Source: DATKKX01 sp035542775
Lineage (GTDB): Bacteria > Planctomycetota > Phycisphaerae > UBA1845 > UTPLA1
NCBI GenBank assembly: GCA_035542775.1
Contig: DATKKX010000494.1
Span: forward strand, 1 to 24,829
Length of the DNA: 24,829 nucleotides
Direction: 5' to 3'
Both the position numbers and the translations under genes were made by a program. This document shows positions 7,105 through 15,530 of this stretch, in pieces (positions within the stretch are counted from its first letter, which is position 1; each line of letters starts with the position of its first letter). The notes beneath the pieces were generated by a model. That model was not told the DNA's origin. It saw nothing but the letters and a program-made list of their open reading frames with translations, and did not search any database.

Positions 7105-8580
7105 CTATCGCGGGGGCCATGTGGCGTCAAGATTTTCCGGCGCCGCGGCAAGCACGGGCCCGGTATGCCGCTCACGGCGAAGCTCGCGGGCGTCGAGTAT
7201 TTCGGTGTACCAGTTGAGGTACGCATCGGCCTGACGCTGCAGACCGAAGCGGCTGCGGGCGTCCGCGGCGGCATTGGCCGCCATCCGCAGGCGAAGGAAG
7301 TCGTCATCGAGCAGAAGCACGATGCCGGCTGCCAATGCCGACGGATCGCACTGCGGCACAAGCAGGCCGGTGGCGGATGACTCGTCACATGTCGCACCGC
7401 GAGGTCCGAATCCGTTCGCCAGCGGCCAGGGCTTGATCTGCTCGGGAATGCCACCGGTCGCCGTGGCGGCGACGGGCGTGCCGCATGCCAGGGCTTCCAG
7501 CACGGAGTTGGGAAAGGTATCCGCCCGAGCGGCATGGACGTAGATGTCCGCGGCCTGATAGTACCGTGCCACTGTCCGGGCATCCGCGTCGAAAGGAACG
7601 AGACGTATCTCGGCGCCGGCCACGTGCTCCGTCGGACCAGTCGCGCCCAGGGCGATAAACAGCAAGCCGCGATCGGCATGGCGCTGGGCGACCTGGCGGA
7701 CGGCAGCGTGAATAGTCTCGTAATCCTTCCAGGGGTTCTTGCGGAGGCCGTAACCGGAGAACAGCAGGATGGCCGCGTCCGCCGGCAACCCGATGGCTCG
7801 GCGAACGGCCTGCTTGTCGGCAGGCTTGAAGACGGTGAGATCAACGCCGTTGGGAATGACCCGGCCTTCCACCATTGCCGGTGCCAGCATGGATCGCTCA
7901 ACCTTGCTCATCAGCCACCGGCAAGGCGTGGCGACATAGAGACGGCTGGCGGCAAAGATGGCCCGTTTGCGCTGCCAGTTGAAGGCCGTAACGTCACGAC
8001 GGACGGGCGGATAGATGCTCAGATCCGGACAATCGCCGCAGCCCGCCCGCCAACGCTCGCACTCGAAGGAGTGGGCGCAATGCCCGGCCAGCAGCCAGGC
8101 ATCGTGCAATGTCAGCACCACCGGCACCCGCCGGCTGTGTTCCGGCAAAACCCGGAGATCGAAGTACTTGCCATGCAGATTGTGGCAGTGGACGACGGCA
8201 GGCGGCCGCGGCGAGAGGTCAAGCAACTGCCGCGTTCCCGGAAACCGGAAGTCCTCGATGCCGCGCCAGGAATCGATGAGCCCGCCGGGTTCCGCCAACC
8301 GGTGCGCGGCCCTGCACAGCCGGCGAGCGAGGAACGATCGCGCATATCGAGGCTGCATGCGATGGTGGACGCCCCACCAGAACCGGCCCCACCGGCCGCC
8401 TGCGCTGTCGTTGGCCATGTGCAGCACGGCGGAATCGCCGCTGCTCTTGCGGCCGACTGCCAGGTACGAATCGTGCCCGCGGGCGCGATACGTCTCAAAG
8501 AGGTTCCAGGCGATTCGCTCTGCGCCGCCGAGAACATCGGCCGTGCTGACCTGCATGATCGTCAGCGGCCTGTCAGCCAT
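7105..8580 (-). CDS. GT4-type glycosyltransferase
   Basis: 491 aa, a typical two-Rossmann (GT-B) retaining glycosyltransferase. The N-terminal domain has the glycine-rich loop VLGGAERIAWNLF (residues 16-28), HCHNLHG (131-137) and TLHDAWLLAGHC followed by a Cys-rich CERWRAGCGDCP stretch (174-185), a signature of one GT4 branch of exopolysaccharide clusters. The C-terminal nucleotide-sugar domain has GYGLRKNPWKDYETI (276-290), ADTFPNSVLEALACGTPV with the E-x7-E type region around E362, and GGIPEQI. It likely adds a sugar to a lipid-linked or surface glycan in the cytoplasm; donor and acceptor are unknown. The ATG overlaps the end of the deacetylase gene by 8 bp. The tail of this gene is repeated in decayed form at 4428-4660. 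Confidence 0.93.
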   Translation of the reverse strand: MADRPLTIMQVSTADVLGGAERIAWNLFETYRARGHDSYLAVGRKSSGDSAVLHMANDSAGGRWGRFWWGVHHRMQPRYARSFLARRLCRAAHRLAEPGGLIDSWRGIEDFRFPGTRQLLDLSPRPPAVVHCHNLHGKYFDLRVLPEHSRRVPVVLTLHDAWLLAGHCAHSFECERWRAGCGDCPDLSIYPPVRRDVTAFNWQRKRAIFAASRLYVATPCRWLMSKVERSMLAPAMVEGRVIPNGVDLTVFKPADKQAVRRAIGLPADAAILLFSGYGLRKNPWKDYETIHAAVRQVAQRHADRGLLFIALGATGPTEHVAGAEIRLVPFDADARTVARYYQAADIYVHAARADTFPNSVLEALACGTPVAATATGGIPEQIKPWPLANGFGPRGATCDESSATGLLVPQCDPSALAAGIVLLLDDDFLRLRMAANAAADARSRFGLQRQADAYLNWYTEILDARELRRERHTGPVLAAAPENLDATWPPR

Positions 8581-9622
8581 GCGACCACCATTGCGAAAGT
8601 CGTTGAGCGAAGGCCTCGCCGTCCCAATCGCGCACGATCATGCGCGGAAGTTGAAAGCGATCCGAGTCCGCTCGAACAAAGCCGAAGAAGTTGGAGCAGG
8701 CGCAGGCAAAGCCCGCCCCGCGAACGAAGTCCACGGTTGCAGCGCTGTAGTCCGACCGTTGACCGTACGGATATGAGAAGCTCGTCACTGGAAGACCGAG
8801 GATTGTCTCCAGCTTCTCCTTGCTCTTCCTCACCTCGTCGCGCTGCTTCGACGCGGGCAACGCCGAGAGAACGGGATGCGTCAGCGTATGGCTGCCCACA
8901 TCGATGCGGCCGCCGTCAGCCAATTGCCGCAGCTCCGCCGCGGTCAGGCATCGATGTGTCGGCCGGCCCTCCGCTCTCACCCCCGCCCACTTCGAGATCC
9001 CGTTCAGAATCCGTCGTTGCTGGGCAGCCCTCAATGGACGCAGCAAAGTGCACAAGGCACGATAGGCTTCATGGCGAGGAGTGGGATCGGCCTTGTCCAG
9101 GACGTTCCACCCGCGTGATCGCTGAAGGGCCCCCGCATCGCATGCCGCAGTATCGCCCAGGCACCATTCATACGGCCGTCCACCAACGATCTGGTGCAGC
9201 GTCCGCGGCAACGCAGTCGGCTGCAGCAGCAGGCGCTCAAGATCGTCCCACCAGAGTTCTCGCTTCGAGCCGAGAGAGCCGCCGCTCACGAAGACAGTCG
9301 CGGCGATGCCGTGACCATCGAGCATCGGCTTGGCGTTGTTCAGGTTGTCGGCGTATCCATCGTCAAAGGTCAGGACCACTGATCGAGGCGGTATGACCCC
9401 GTTGTCCATCGCCCGGATGAGTTGCACCAGCGACATGACGTTGAACTTCTTTCGCAGGAGCTCCAGGTGCTCGGCAAAGTGGCTCGGCGTCACACACAGC
9501 ACTTGCGGGTCAGAAGGCAGTTCGACAACCCGATGATACAGGAGAATGGCGGCCTTGTTGGGCGAGCGGTTACCGGCCGCGCGCTCAGAGCCGGGCAGTC
9601 GGTTGTCTGACTGCCAGGTCAT
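8573..9622 (-). CDS. Polysaccharide deacetylase family protein (NodB homology)
   Basis: 349 aa, a carbohydrate esterase 4-type fold. Motif 1 is TFDDGY at 85-90 (D87 catalytic base, D88 metal ligand). Motif 2 is SHTLTHP with H245 and H249 as metal ligands. Motif 3 is SYPYG at 283-287. About 120 residues, including ELWWDDLERLLL, are inserted between motifs 1 and 2, as in deacetylases found beside exopolysaccharide glycosyltransferases. It would remove N- or O-acetyl groups from a glycan or glycan precursor. No signal peptide is visible, so it may act in the cytoplasm or on a membrane-bound intermediate. Start and the preceding stop share ATGA at 9619-9622; an AGAGGT Shine-Dalgarno precedes the ATG, so translational coupling to the methyltransferase is likely. 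Confidence 0.92.
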   Translation of the reverse strand: MTWQSDNRLPGSERAAGNRSPNKAAILLYHRVVELPSDPQVLCVTPSHFAEHLELLRKKFNVMSLVQLIRAMDNGVIPPRSVVLTFDDGYADNLNNAKPMLDGHGIAATVFVSGGSLGSKRELWWDDLERLLLQPTALPRTLHQIVGGRPYEWCLGDTAACDAGALQRSRGWNVLDKADPTPRHEAYRALCTLLRPLRAAQQRRILNGISKWAGVRAEGRPTHRCLTAAELRQLADGGRIDVGSHTLTHPVLSALPASKQRDEVRKSKEKLETILGLPVTSFSYPYGQRSDYSAATVDFVRGAGFACACSNFFGFVRADSDRFQLPRMIVRDWDGEAFAQRLSQWWSHG

Positions 9623-10326
9623 GGCGAAACCTCTGGCTTCACCGCGCGGATGGTAATGAGCAATTGGTAGTCCGGATCATTGCTCTCGAGGTCCGCCGGG
9701 CGCAGGTCCTCGACGGCCAGCCCGTATAGAAAGGCGGCGGCAACCAGGACGTTGCCGTGTGACTGAACTGAAATCGTCTCGCGGGGAAACACCTCCTCGA
9801 ACAATCGCTGCGCCGACAGAGTTGTGAACCGCCAGTAGTCGCCCCAGCGGTCCATGTCATAGCGGCTGATCTGGCTGATGCCGGGGACGGTCGCCAGGAC
9901 CGTGCCGCCGGGTCGCAGAATGCGGTGGAGCGTCTGAATCGCCGCCCGAAGGTCGTAGATGACGAGCAACGTCTGCGTGAGGATGATGCAGTGGTAGGTA
10001 TCTGATTCCAGCCCGGCACCATTCGCCAGATCGGCCACGATGGTCGCTCGCCGACTGCCCGCGGAGACATGCAGGACATCGCTGCGCAGGACACGTTCGG
10101 CGCCAAATCGCCGCGTATACGTATCCTCCGCCACTTCCAGGACGCGGCCGCGGACATCGGCGGCATTCGCGGACAGAAATTGCTCGATATACCAGCGATC
10201 AATGCACTGTCCACGATCGCCGCCGAAGACGGAGCTCACGGGCGTCAGGCGGCGCAGAGAGCCCCAGTCCACGGGCTCGCCGGGTCGCGCCGCTTCTGTG
10301 CGGAGTGCATCGACGTCTGCGGACAT
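9619..10326 (-). CDS. Class I SAM-dependent methyltransferase
   Basis: 235 aa. The SAM-binding region is RVLEVAEDTYTRRFG (61-75), an unusual motif I in which the usual glycine-rich loop is replaced by EDTYTRRFG. This form is known from a methyltransferase group in surface-glycan clusters. Later motifs are YHCIILTQTLLVIYDL (111-126), LRPGGTVLATVPGISQ (137-152) and the conserved SRYDMDRWGDYWRFT (154-168). It probably methylates a sugar or a lipid-linked glycan, although the acceptor cannot be told from sequence. A GAGG Shine-Dalgarno lies 8 nt before the ATG, 24 bp after the radical SAM gene. Confidence 0.9.
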   Translation of the reverse strand: MSADVDALRTEAARPGEPVDWGSLRRLTPVSSVFGGDRGQCIDRWYIEQFLSANAADVRGRVLEVAEDTYTRRFGAERVLRSDVLHVSAGSRRATIVADLANGAGLESDTYHCIILTQTLLVIYDLRAAIQTLHRILRPGGTVLATVPGISQISRYDMDRWGDYWRFTTLSAQRLFEEVFPRETISVQSHGNVLVAAAFLYGLAVEDLRPADLESNDPDYQLLITIRAVKPEVSP

Positions 10327-10350
10327 TGAACTCGCCTCAAGAGCCTCTTG

Positions 10351-11610
10351 TTACACTGCCACCGGTTCCTCTTCCTCCTGCCTCGCCGGGATCGCCTGGC
10401 GCTTGTATCCACCCCCGCTGAGGTTTTGGGGCGTGGACCACGAGCGTTCGTCGATGCCCGGTGAACTGCCCATCTGGTGCATCTTCCCATAGCCTCTGCG
10501 ACGCAGAAAACTCGCCGGGGCATAATGCCGGCCGGGCAGACCGATCTCCAGGCTGGCTTCGACGCAGTGCCTGCACAGGTTATTGTCCCGGCGCCCGCGT
10601 ATGAATGCTCGCCTCAGGTGCCGTATCAGCGATCCGTTCCAGATCTGGTGCAAAGACTGACGATTCAGGTCGCCCAGAACCAGCGTACAGTTGTAGTCGC
10701 GACAGCAAGGAACCACCTCGCCGCTCCACGTCACTGCGACACTGTGCCAAGGATAGTAGCACGGAAACCGAGACAGCCTCAGTTGGCGGGCGTATTGCTC
10801 GGCCTGAGACGAGTCGCGCTTCATCAGGGTGTCATTAATGCGGTTGATATCCCGGATGCTGCCGTCGAAAACTGAGTAGTGGGCCAGATAGGTCCCATCG
10901 ATGCCCTCAATCCCTTTCCAGTAGTGAGTGAACAGCTCCCATTGATGAGCGTTACGAGGCTGCTTGATCATGGCCAGGACCAGATACGGCGACCGGCTGC
11001 CCCGCTTCACCTTGAGCTCGGCCAGCCGGCGTATGTTGGCCTCGGCCCGGGCATAGCCGGCTGCCGAACCGCGGATGGCGGTGGAGGTCTCGTCATCCAT
11101 CCCGTCTACCATGGCCATGATCTCGTCAACGCCGGTGTCCAGCGCCTGCTGAATCCGGTGTTCCGTCCACACCGCCGGGTTGCTGGAGAGGAGAACCTGG
11201 AAGCCGCGGCGATGGCAGTGTTGGATGGACTCGGCGAAATGGCGGTATACGAAGGGTTCACCGTAGTGCAGCAGGCGGACCAGCGGCCGGCCTCCGGGCT
11301 TGTCCATCTGCCACGCGGGGTGCATTTGGTCGATCAACTCGCGGAACAGGCCGATGTCCATGTCCCCCACCGGCCGCGTCATGGCATAGGTGCGCGGGCA
11401 CATGACGCAGGCGAAAGGACAACGGTTGGTCGTCTCGATCTCAAAAACCTGCGGCCGGCCGAGACTGCGGACCTGAGCGTGAGTGTAACTGAGCTCCTTG
11501 AGAAAATTGTTCCACCAGGCCTCGCGGGCAAGAGGATCTCGCAGCAGCACTCTGGCCGATTCCGAAAATCGTCGCCACCGGCGCGGTAATGTGTCAATCT
11601 TGCCTTGCAT
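10351..11610 (-). CDS. Radical SAM/SPASM domain protein
   Basis: 419 aa. The radical SAM 4Fe-4S site is CPFACVMC with C64, C68 and C71; the GEP-type SAM contact is YGEPF at 116-120. A SPASM-like C-terminal half has C284, C302, C303, C308, C346 and C349 (EVVPCCRDY, NNLCRHC), enough for one or two auxiliary clusters. The residues after about 360 form a basic then Glu-rich tail of low complexity. SPASM proteins of this shape occur in glycan and peptide modification clusters and are often of unknown substrate; here a carbohydrate role such as deoxygenation or epimerisation is inferred only from the neighbours. The ATG overlaps the preceding capsule-type gene by 17 bp. Confidence 0.9.
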   Translation of the reverse strand: MQGKIDTLPRRWRRFSESARVLLRDPLAREAWWNNFLKELSYTHAQVRSLGRPQVFEIETTNRCPFACVMCPRTYAMTRPVGDMDIGLFRELIDQMHPAWQMDKPGGRPLVRLLHYGEPFVYRHFAESIQHCHRRGFQVLLSSNPAVWTEHRIQQALDTGVDEIMAMVDGMDDETSTAIRGSAAGYARAEANIRRLAELKVKRGSRSPYLVLAMIKQPRNAHQWELFTHYWKGIEGIDGTYLAHYSVFDGSIRDINRINDTLMKRDSSQAEQYARQLRLSRFPCYYPWHSVAVTWSGEVVPCCRDYNCTLVLGDLNRQSLHQIWNGSLIRHLRRAFIRGRRDNNLCRHCVEASLEIGLPGRHYAPASFLRRRGYGKMHQMGSSPGIDERSWSTPQNLSGGGYKRQAIPARQEEEEPVAV

Positions 11611-13159
11611 CGATATCCAGAAACGGATCGTGGTTCAGGAACGCTGTGCAGAGCCTGTCCATCACATCGTTGCCGCCCGGAGCGAAGAATCGCCACGAAG
11701 GCGGGTTGAAGTTGCCGGAGTCGTCGAGACGGGGAAACGAGAATACCTTGCGGAAACGGAACATATGGGCGAAGCGCTCGGCGGATTCGATCTGCTCCGG
11801 AGTGAGGCGATTGTCCAGTTGATTGCGGTCCAGCAGATCGAACATGTGCTGCGGCGAAACCAGATCAACGGTGAAGCCCTTGCGCCCGTACAGAGCCCGG
11901 GCGGCGGCCCAGGGGCGGATGCCGCGGAGGGCGAACTCGATGCCCAGCGTTGACGTGTACGTCATGACCACCTTCGACATCTCGCCGAGGGTGTAGCTGC
12001 TCAGCGGGCTGTCGCCTTCGATCAGCTTGACATTGGGCGGCACCGGGCCGCAGCGGTCGCGGACGAACTCGCCCACCGGTGTGGTGCTCCGGTACTCGAG
12101 AGGAAGCTTGCCCTCGCCGGGATGAGCGCGGATGACGAAATCCCAATCGGGCCGCCGTCGGGCGTAGGCCACCACGTTCGCCACCCAGTCGTACATATTC
12201 TCGAAGGCCGACTCGAAGCCGACCGAGGTGCTGTCCCAGCAGAGATTGGGAAACAGCGAGACGATCGGGACGCCCGGCCGCAAGGCCAGCGCTTGCCGCA
12301 CTTGCTCCGGGCCGTCGATGGCGTCCTCGCCGTAATAGCGCCAAGGTGTAATGGCTCCCCTGGCCCACAGCCGGAAGTGATCGCGGATCCGGTGCCGCGA
12401 TTCTTCAGAAAACGGCTTGCGCAGCTGCTGCTCCCAGATGTCATCGACCGGCACCTCATGGCCGATGCCGTTCGACGCGAATGTCACGGCGCCCGTTCTG
12501 ATCCGCAGATCCTCCCAGGTGCAGTAGGGAAGGCCCCTCTGCCGGGCGGCCTGCACGAAGGGCGCCCACTGGGCGAACTTGCCGTTGACGCTGCACACCA
12601 TGTCCGGGCGGTAGTCATCATGCAGGCGATGGGCCGCGCGGGTGAAGAGAATGGTCGATGCGATGCACTTGCGGAAAATCTCCTCCATTTCGCCCGTGAT
12701 CTCGAACGGATAGCCGTGGAAGAAGTGGAACTGATCAAGGAAAGCCAGCTTGCCTACCGGCACGCCGGCCTCGACCAACTCCTTGAGTTGCGCCACCTCC
12801 ATCCGTTGGGAGACGTTGCGGGCGTAGTCGAAGTCCTCGCCAGTGAGGAATTGGCCCATCACCTGGTAAGGCAGGCCGAAAGCATCCATGCGGCGGAGCA
12901 TCCGCTGAACGCAGACTTCGCAGGTCGGGCGGCGGTTGTGGCGGGTCTCCAGCTCGCAGTAATCCAGCCCCGCGCCACAGATGATCATCCGCACGTCGTG
13001 CCCGCGAAGACGCAAGGCGGTGGCTAGGGCATACTCCACATAGCCGAACTCCCAGGCGAATTGGCAATTGAAGAGGATTCGGCGAGGGAGAGCGGCGCTG
13101 GTGACGCGGACGGTCGTGCCTTCTTCGCGCAGACGCATGGCCTTGATCCGATCCAGCAT
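11594..13159 (-). CDS. Capsule polysaccharide synthesis-type protein (putative glycosyltransferase)
   Basis: 521 aa from the ATG at 13159. The frame is open up to 13483, but the extra 108 codons are Arg/Ser/Pro-rich, overlap the end of the aminotransferase gene and look like a shadow, so I reject them. The N-terminus RILFNCQFAWEFGYVEYALA begins a GT-B-like Rossmann half. Cys residues cluster in TCEVCVQRM. The C-terminal half has FVIRAHPGE and the segment VVMTYTSTLGIEFALRG, then RALYGRKGFT, which resembles the nucleotide-sugar site of the Capsule_synth (KpsC/KpsS-like) group. That family adds Kdo or related sugars to capsule anchors; the match is by motif only. It follows the aminotransferase gene after 122 bp and overlaps the radical SAM gene. 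Confidence 0.8.
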   Translation of the reverse strand: MLDRIKAMRLREEGTTVRVTSAALPRRILFNCQFAWEFGYVEYALATALRLRGHDVRMIICGAGLDYCELETRHNRRPTCEVCVQRMLRRMDAFGLPYQVMGQFLTGEDFDYARNVSQRMEVAQLKELVEAGVPVGKLAFLDQFHFFHGYPFEITGEMEEIFRKCIASTILFTRAAHRLHDDYRPDMVCSVNGKFAQWAPFVQAARQRGLPYCTWEDLRIRTGAVTFASNGIGHEVPVDDIWEQQLRKPFSEESRHRIRDHFRLWARGAITPWRYYGEDAIDGPEQVRQALALRPGVPIVSLFPNLCWDSTSVGFESAFENMYDWVANVVAYARRRPDWDFVIRAHPGEGKLPLEYRSTTPVGEFVRDRCGPVPPNVKLIEGDSPLSSYTLGEMSKVVMTYTSTLGIEFALRGIRPWAAARALYGRKGFTVDLVSPQHMFDLLDRNQLDNRLTPEQIESAERFAHMFRFRKVFSFPRLDDSGNFNPPSWRFFAPGGNDVMDRLCTAFLNHDPFLDIDARQD

Positions 13160-13281
13160 CCCCGAGCCCCGTGGGTCGCAACGGCTCGCCTTGGAGGACG
13201 GGTCATAACACGGGCACCGGTAGGCCTTCGGAGAAATAGTCGGCGACTGGCACTGTTGGAGAGACACGAGTTGTGGATTCC

Positions 13282-14559
13282 TTATGCAAAATGGTCGGTA
13301 CAGCCGACCAGGCTGTTCCGAACCGAACCCTCGCCGGCGCCCCGGGCTGGTCTGCGGTGCCTGGCTACGGCTCGCTGGGACGCGGTTACGGTTTTGACGA
13401 CACGTTGTTGATCGGCCGGTGTAAGCCCCACGGAGCAAGGCAGGCTCAGGGCCCGCGCCCACAGATCCTCGGCCACGCGGCACCCGCCGGCCTGGCTGCG
13501 AGCATGCGGGGTACTCATGTGCAGCGGTTGCCAGAGGGGCCGGGACTGGATGCCCGAGTCATTCAATCGACGCAGTAGTGCGCGGCTGTCCATGCCGAAG
13601 GTCGGCTCGTCAACGAGTATGGTGTAAAGCCAGAAGGTGCTGCCGGCCCAGGGTGCTTGACGCAGAGGCGTCAGGCCAGGAAGAGCCGCGAACGCATCGT
13701 TGTATGCGGCAGCGATTCGCCGCTTCGCGGCCACACACGCGTCGAGCTGCTCCAGTTGGGCGCAGCCGACGGCGGCCAGCACGTTCACGAGCCGATAGTT
13801 GTAACCGATGCTGTCGTGGATGTATTCGACGGGATCGTCCTTGGCTTGCGTGGTCAGGTGCTTCGCCCGGGCAGCCCAGTGGGCGTTGTCCGTGACGAGC
13901 ATCCCTCCCCCGCCACTGGTGATGATCTTGTTGCCGTTGAAGCTGAGGCAGGCGATGTCGGCGAGGTGGCCGACTTTGCGGCCCTTGTACTCCGCGCCAA
14001 GACCTTCCGTGGCGTCTTCAATCACAAGGAGGTTGTACTTGCGGGCCAGATCGAGGATGGGGTCCAGGTCCACGGGGTGGCCGAGAATGTGGACCGGCAG
14101 AACGGCGCTGACTCGTCGACCGGTGACCTTATCGCAGACCTCTCCGCCCCGCCTTTCGCAGCGGCTTTCGAGAAAGTCGGCGACCCCCGCAGGATCCATC
14201 TGCCAATAGTGTGGCTCAGCGTCAATGAAAACCGGCCACGCGCCGACGTAGCGGATGGCGTTGGCCGGAGCAATGAAGGTCATGGCGGAGACGAGGACCT
14301 CATCGTCAGGACGCACACCGGCGACGAGCAGTGCGATGTGCAGGGCGGCCGTGCCGTTGACGGTGGCGACGGCGCAGCGCGCCTCCAGATGAGCAGCGAT
14401 CTGCTGCTCAAACCGATCGACAAAAGGTCCGACGGCGGAGACGAAATTGGTATCGAGGCATTCCTTGACGTAGTCCCACTCCCGCCCGCCGAGATGGGGG
14501 ACGCTGAGCGGGATCTGCGTTTCCGCTCCGGACCGAGGTTGGGGATGCCTTGACGCCAT
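13282..14559 (-). CDS. legC: LegC-type PLP aminotransferase (DegT/DnrJ/EryC1 family)
   Basis: 425 aa. A fold-type I sugar aminotransferase: VNGTAALHIALLVAG (68-81), AMTFIAPANAIRYVGAWPVF (92-111), VIEDATEGLG (D182), and the PLP lysine in SFNGNKIITSGGGG (K211). The wording of these blocks, with LPVHILGHPVDLDPI and LTTQAKDDPVEYIHD, matches the LegC group, which aminates C4 of a 4-keto-6-deoxy-GlcNAc nucleotide in legionaminic acid synthesis. The last ~28 residues (after about 397) are a basic tail beyond the usual family end. The ATG starts 2 nt after the stop of the SDR gene, suggesting coupling. Product assignment to the legionaminate route is strengthened by the PtmE-, NeuD-, NeuB- and NeuA-type genes upstream. 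Confidence 0.9.
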   Translation of the reverse strand: MASRHPQPRSGAETQIPLSVPHLGGREWDYVKECLDTNFVSAVGPFVDRFEQQIAAHLEARCAVATVNGTAALHIALLVAGVRPDDEVLVSAMTFIAPANAIRYVGAWPVFIDAEPHYWQMDPAGVADFLESRCERRGGEVCDKVTGRRVSAVLPVHILGHPVDLDPILDLARKYNLLVIEDATEGLGAEYKGRKVGHLADIACLSFNGNKIITSGGGGMLVTDNAHWAARAKHLTTQAKDDPVEYIHDSIGYNYRLVNVLAAVGCAQLEQLDACVAAKRRIAAAYNDAFAALPGLTPLRQAPWAGSTFWLYTILVDEPTFGMDSRALLRRLNDSGIQSRPLWQPLHMSTPHARSQAGGCRVAEDLWARALSLPCSVGLTPADQQRVVKTVTASQRAVARHRRPARGAGEGSVRNSLVGCTDHFA

Positions 14560-14561
14560 GT

Positions 14562-15530
14562 TCAGTTGCGATACTCAGGGCTGTCGTAGTTCTCGATGGC
14601 CCCGCTTTGGACCAGCCGGGCAATCTCATTCATGCCGCCTTCGACGGAGTGCCGGCACTCGAAGTCCAGCAACCGCCTTATTTTCTCGAACGATACGCGA
14701 TAGTCACGCGGGTCTTCGTCCTTGTGGACGAACTCGATCACCGCATCGCGAGCCAGGGGGCGCAGCATTTCGACGAGCTGCTGCTTCTGGTAGTTCTGGG
14801 CGGTGGAGCCGACGTTAAATGCCTGATTGCGCACCTTCTCAATTGGAGCCTGCAGGATCAGCCCTATCCCCCGGGCCAGATCGCGCACATGAATGTAGGG
14901 GCGCCAGAACTGCTCACCAAAAACCGTGAGATGCTTCTTGGTCAGGACTTCCAGCGTGAATTCATTGACCGTCAGGTCGAACCGCATCCTCGGCGAGACC
15001 CCGTAAACCGTGGCGAAGCGCAGGGCCGTGGCGCACAGGTCTCCTGTGCACGCCGGATCAAGGACTGCGCGCTCGACCGCGACCTTTGTCTCGGCGTAGA
15101 GAGAAACGGGCCGCAGATCCGAAGACTCGTCCACGTACGCGCTGCGATCCGTCATCCGCCCGTAATTACTGCACGTGGAAGCGAAGACGAAGCGGCGGAC
15201 GCCGGCCCGGGCGCTCTCGCCCAGAACTTTCAGCGAGGCATCGCGGTTGATTTGCAGGGCCAGTTCCGGCTGCCGGGCGCAGGCGGGATCTCCGACGATC
15301 GCCGCCAGATGCACCACGGCCTCGATGCCTTCCAGGGCGGTCCGCACGGCGGATGGATCGCGGACATCGCCCCGATGGAACTCAAATCGTGGATGCGACC
15401 AGACCGGCAGGAGCGATCGACCGCCGTGCATCAGGCAGTCCAGGGCCCGGACCTGGTGGCCCGCCTCCAACAGCGTCGGCACCAGCGTCGAACCGATGTA
15501 ACCTGCCCCGCCTGTGACCAGAATTTTCAT
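14562..15530 (-). CDS. Extended SDR: NAD-dependent sugar-nucleotide epimerase/dehydratase
   Basis: 322 aa. NAD site TGGAGYIGS (6-14), then VVHLAAIVGDPAC (72-84), active-site Ser in ASTCSNYG (117-124) and Y145-x3-K149 (YAETK). The catalytic pair after Ser/Thr is Thr-Cys rather than Asp-Glu, so it does not look like a 4,6-dehydratase and more likely is an epimerase or reductase. It is therefore a poor candidate for the missing LegB step. Substrate unknown, presumably a nucleotide sugar. It overlaps the stop of the nucleotidyltransferase gene (ATGA at 15527-15530) and is followed 2 nt later by the aminotransferase. Confidence 0.88.
   Translation of the reverse strand: MKILVTGGAGYIGSTLVPTLLEAGHQVRALDCLMHGGRSLLPVWSHPRFEFHRGDVRDPSAVRTALEGIEAVVHLAAIVGDPACARQPELALQINRDASLKVLGESARAGVRRFVFASTCSNYGRMTDRSAYVDESSDLRPVSLYAETKVAVERAVLDPACTGDLCATALRFATVYGVSPRMRFDLTVNEFTLEVLTKKHLTVFGEQFWRPYIHVRDLARGIGLILQAPIEKVRNQAFNVGSTAQNYQKQQLVEMLRPLARDAVIEFVHKDEDPRDYRVSFEKIRRLLDFECRHSVEGGMNEIARLVQSGAIENYDSPEYRN

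Noticed and set aside
7534..9396. 620-codon open frame on the plus strand
   Set aside because: Antisense to the GT4 and deacetylase genes, both of which have clear family motifs on the minus strand.
13160..13483. N-terminal extension of the capsule-type protein to GTG/ATG-like starts upstream
   Set aside because: Low-complexity Arg/Ser/Pro sequence, overlaps the end of the LegC-type gene in another frame; the family fold starts just after ATG 13159.
14562..15530. Assignment of the SDR as LegB (4,6-dehydratase)
   Set aside because: Position in the cluster fits, but the active site has Thr-Cys instead of the Asp-Glu pair expected of 4,6-dehydratases, so I leave it as an unassigned extended SDR.
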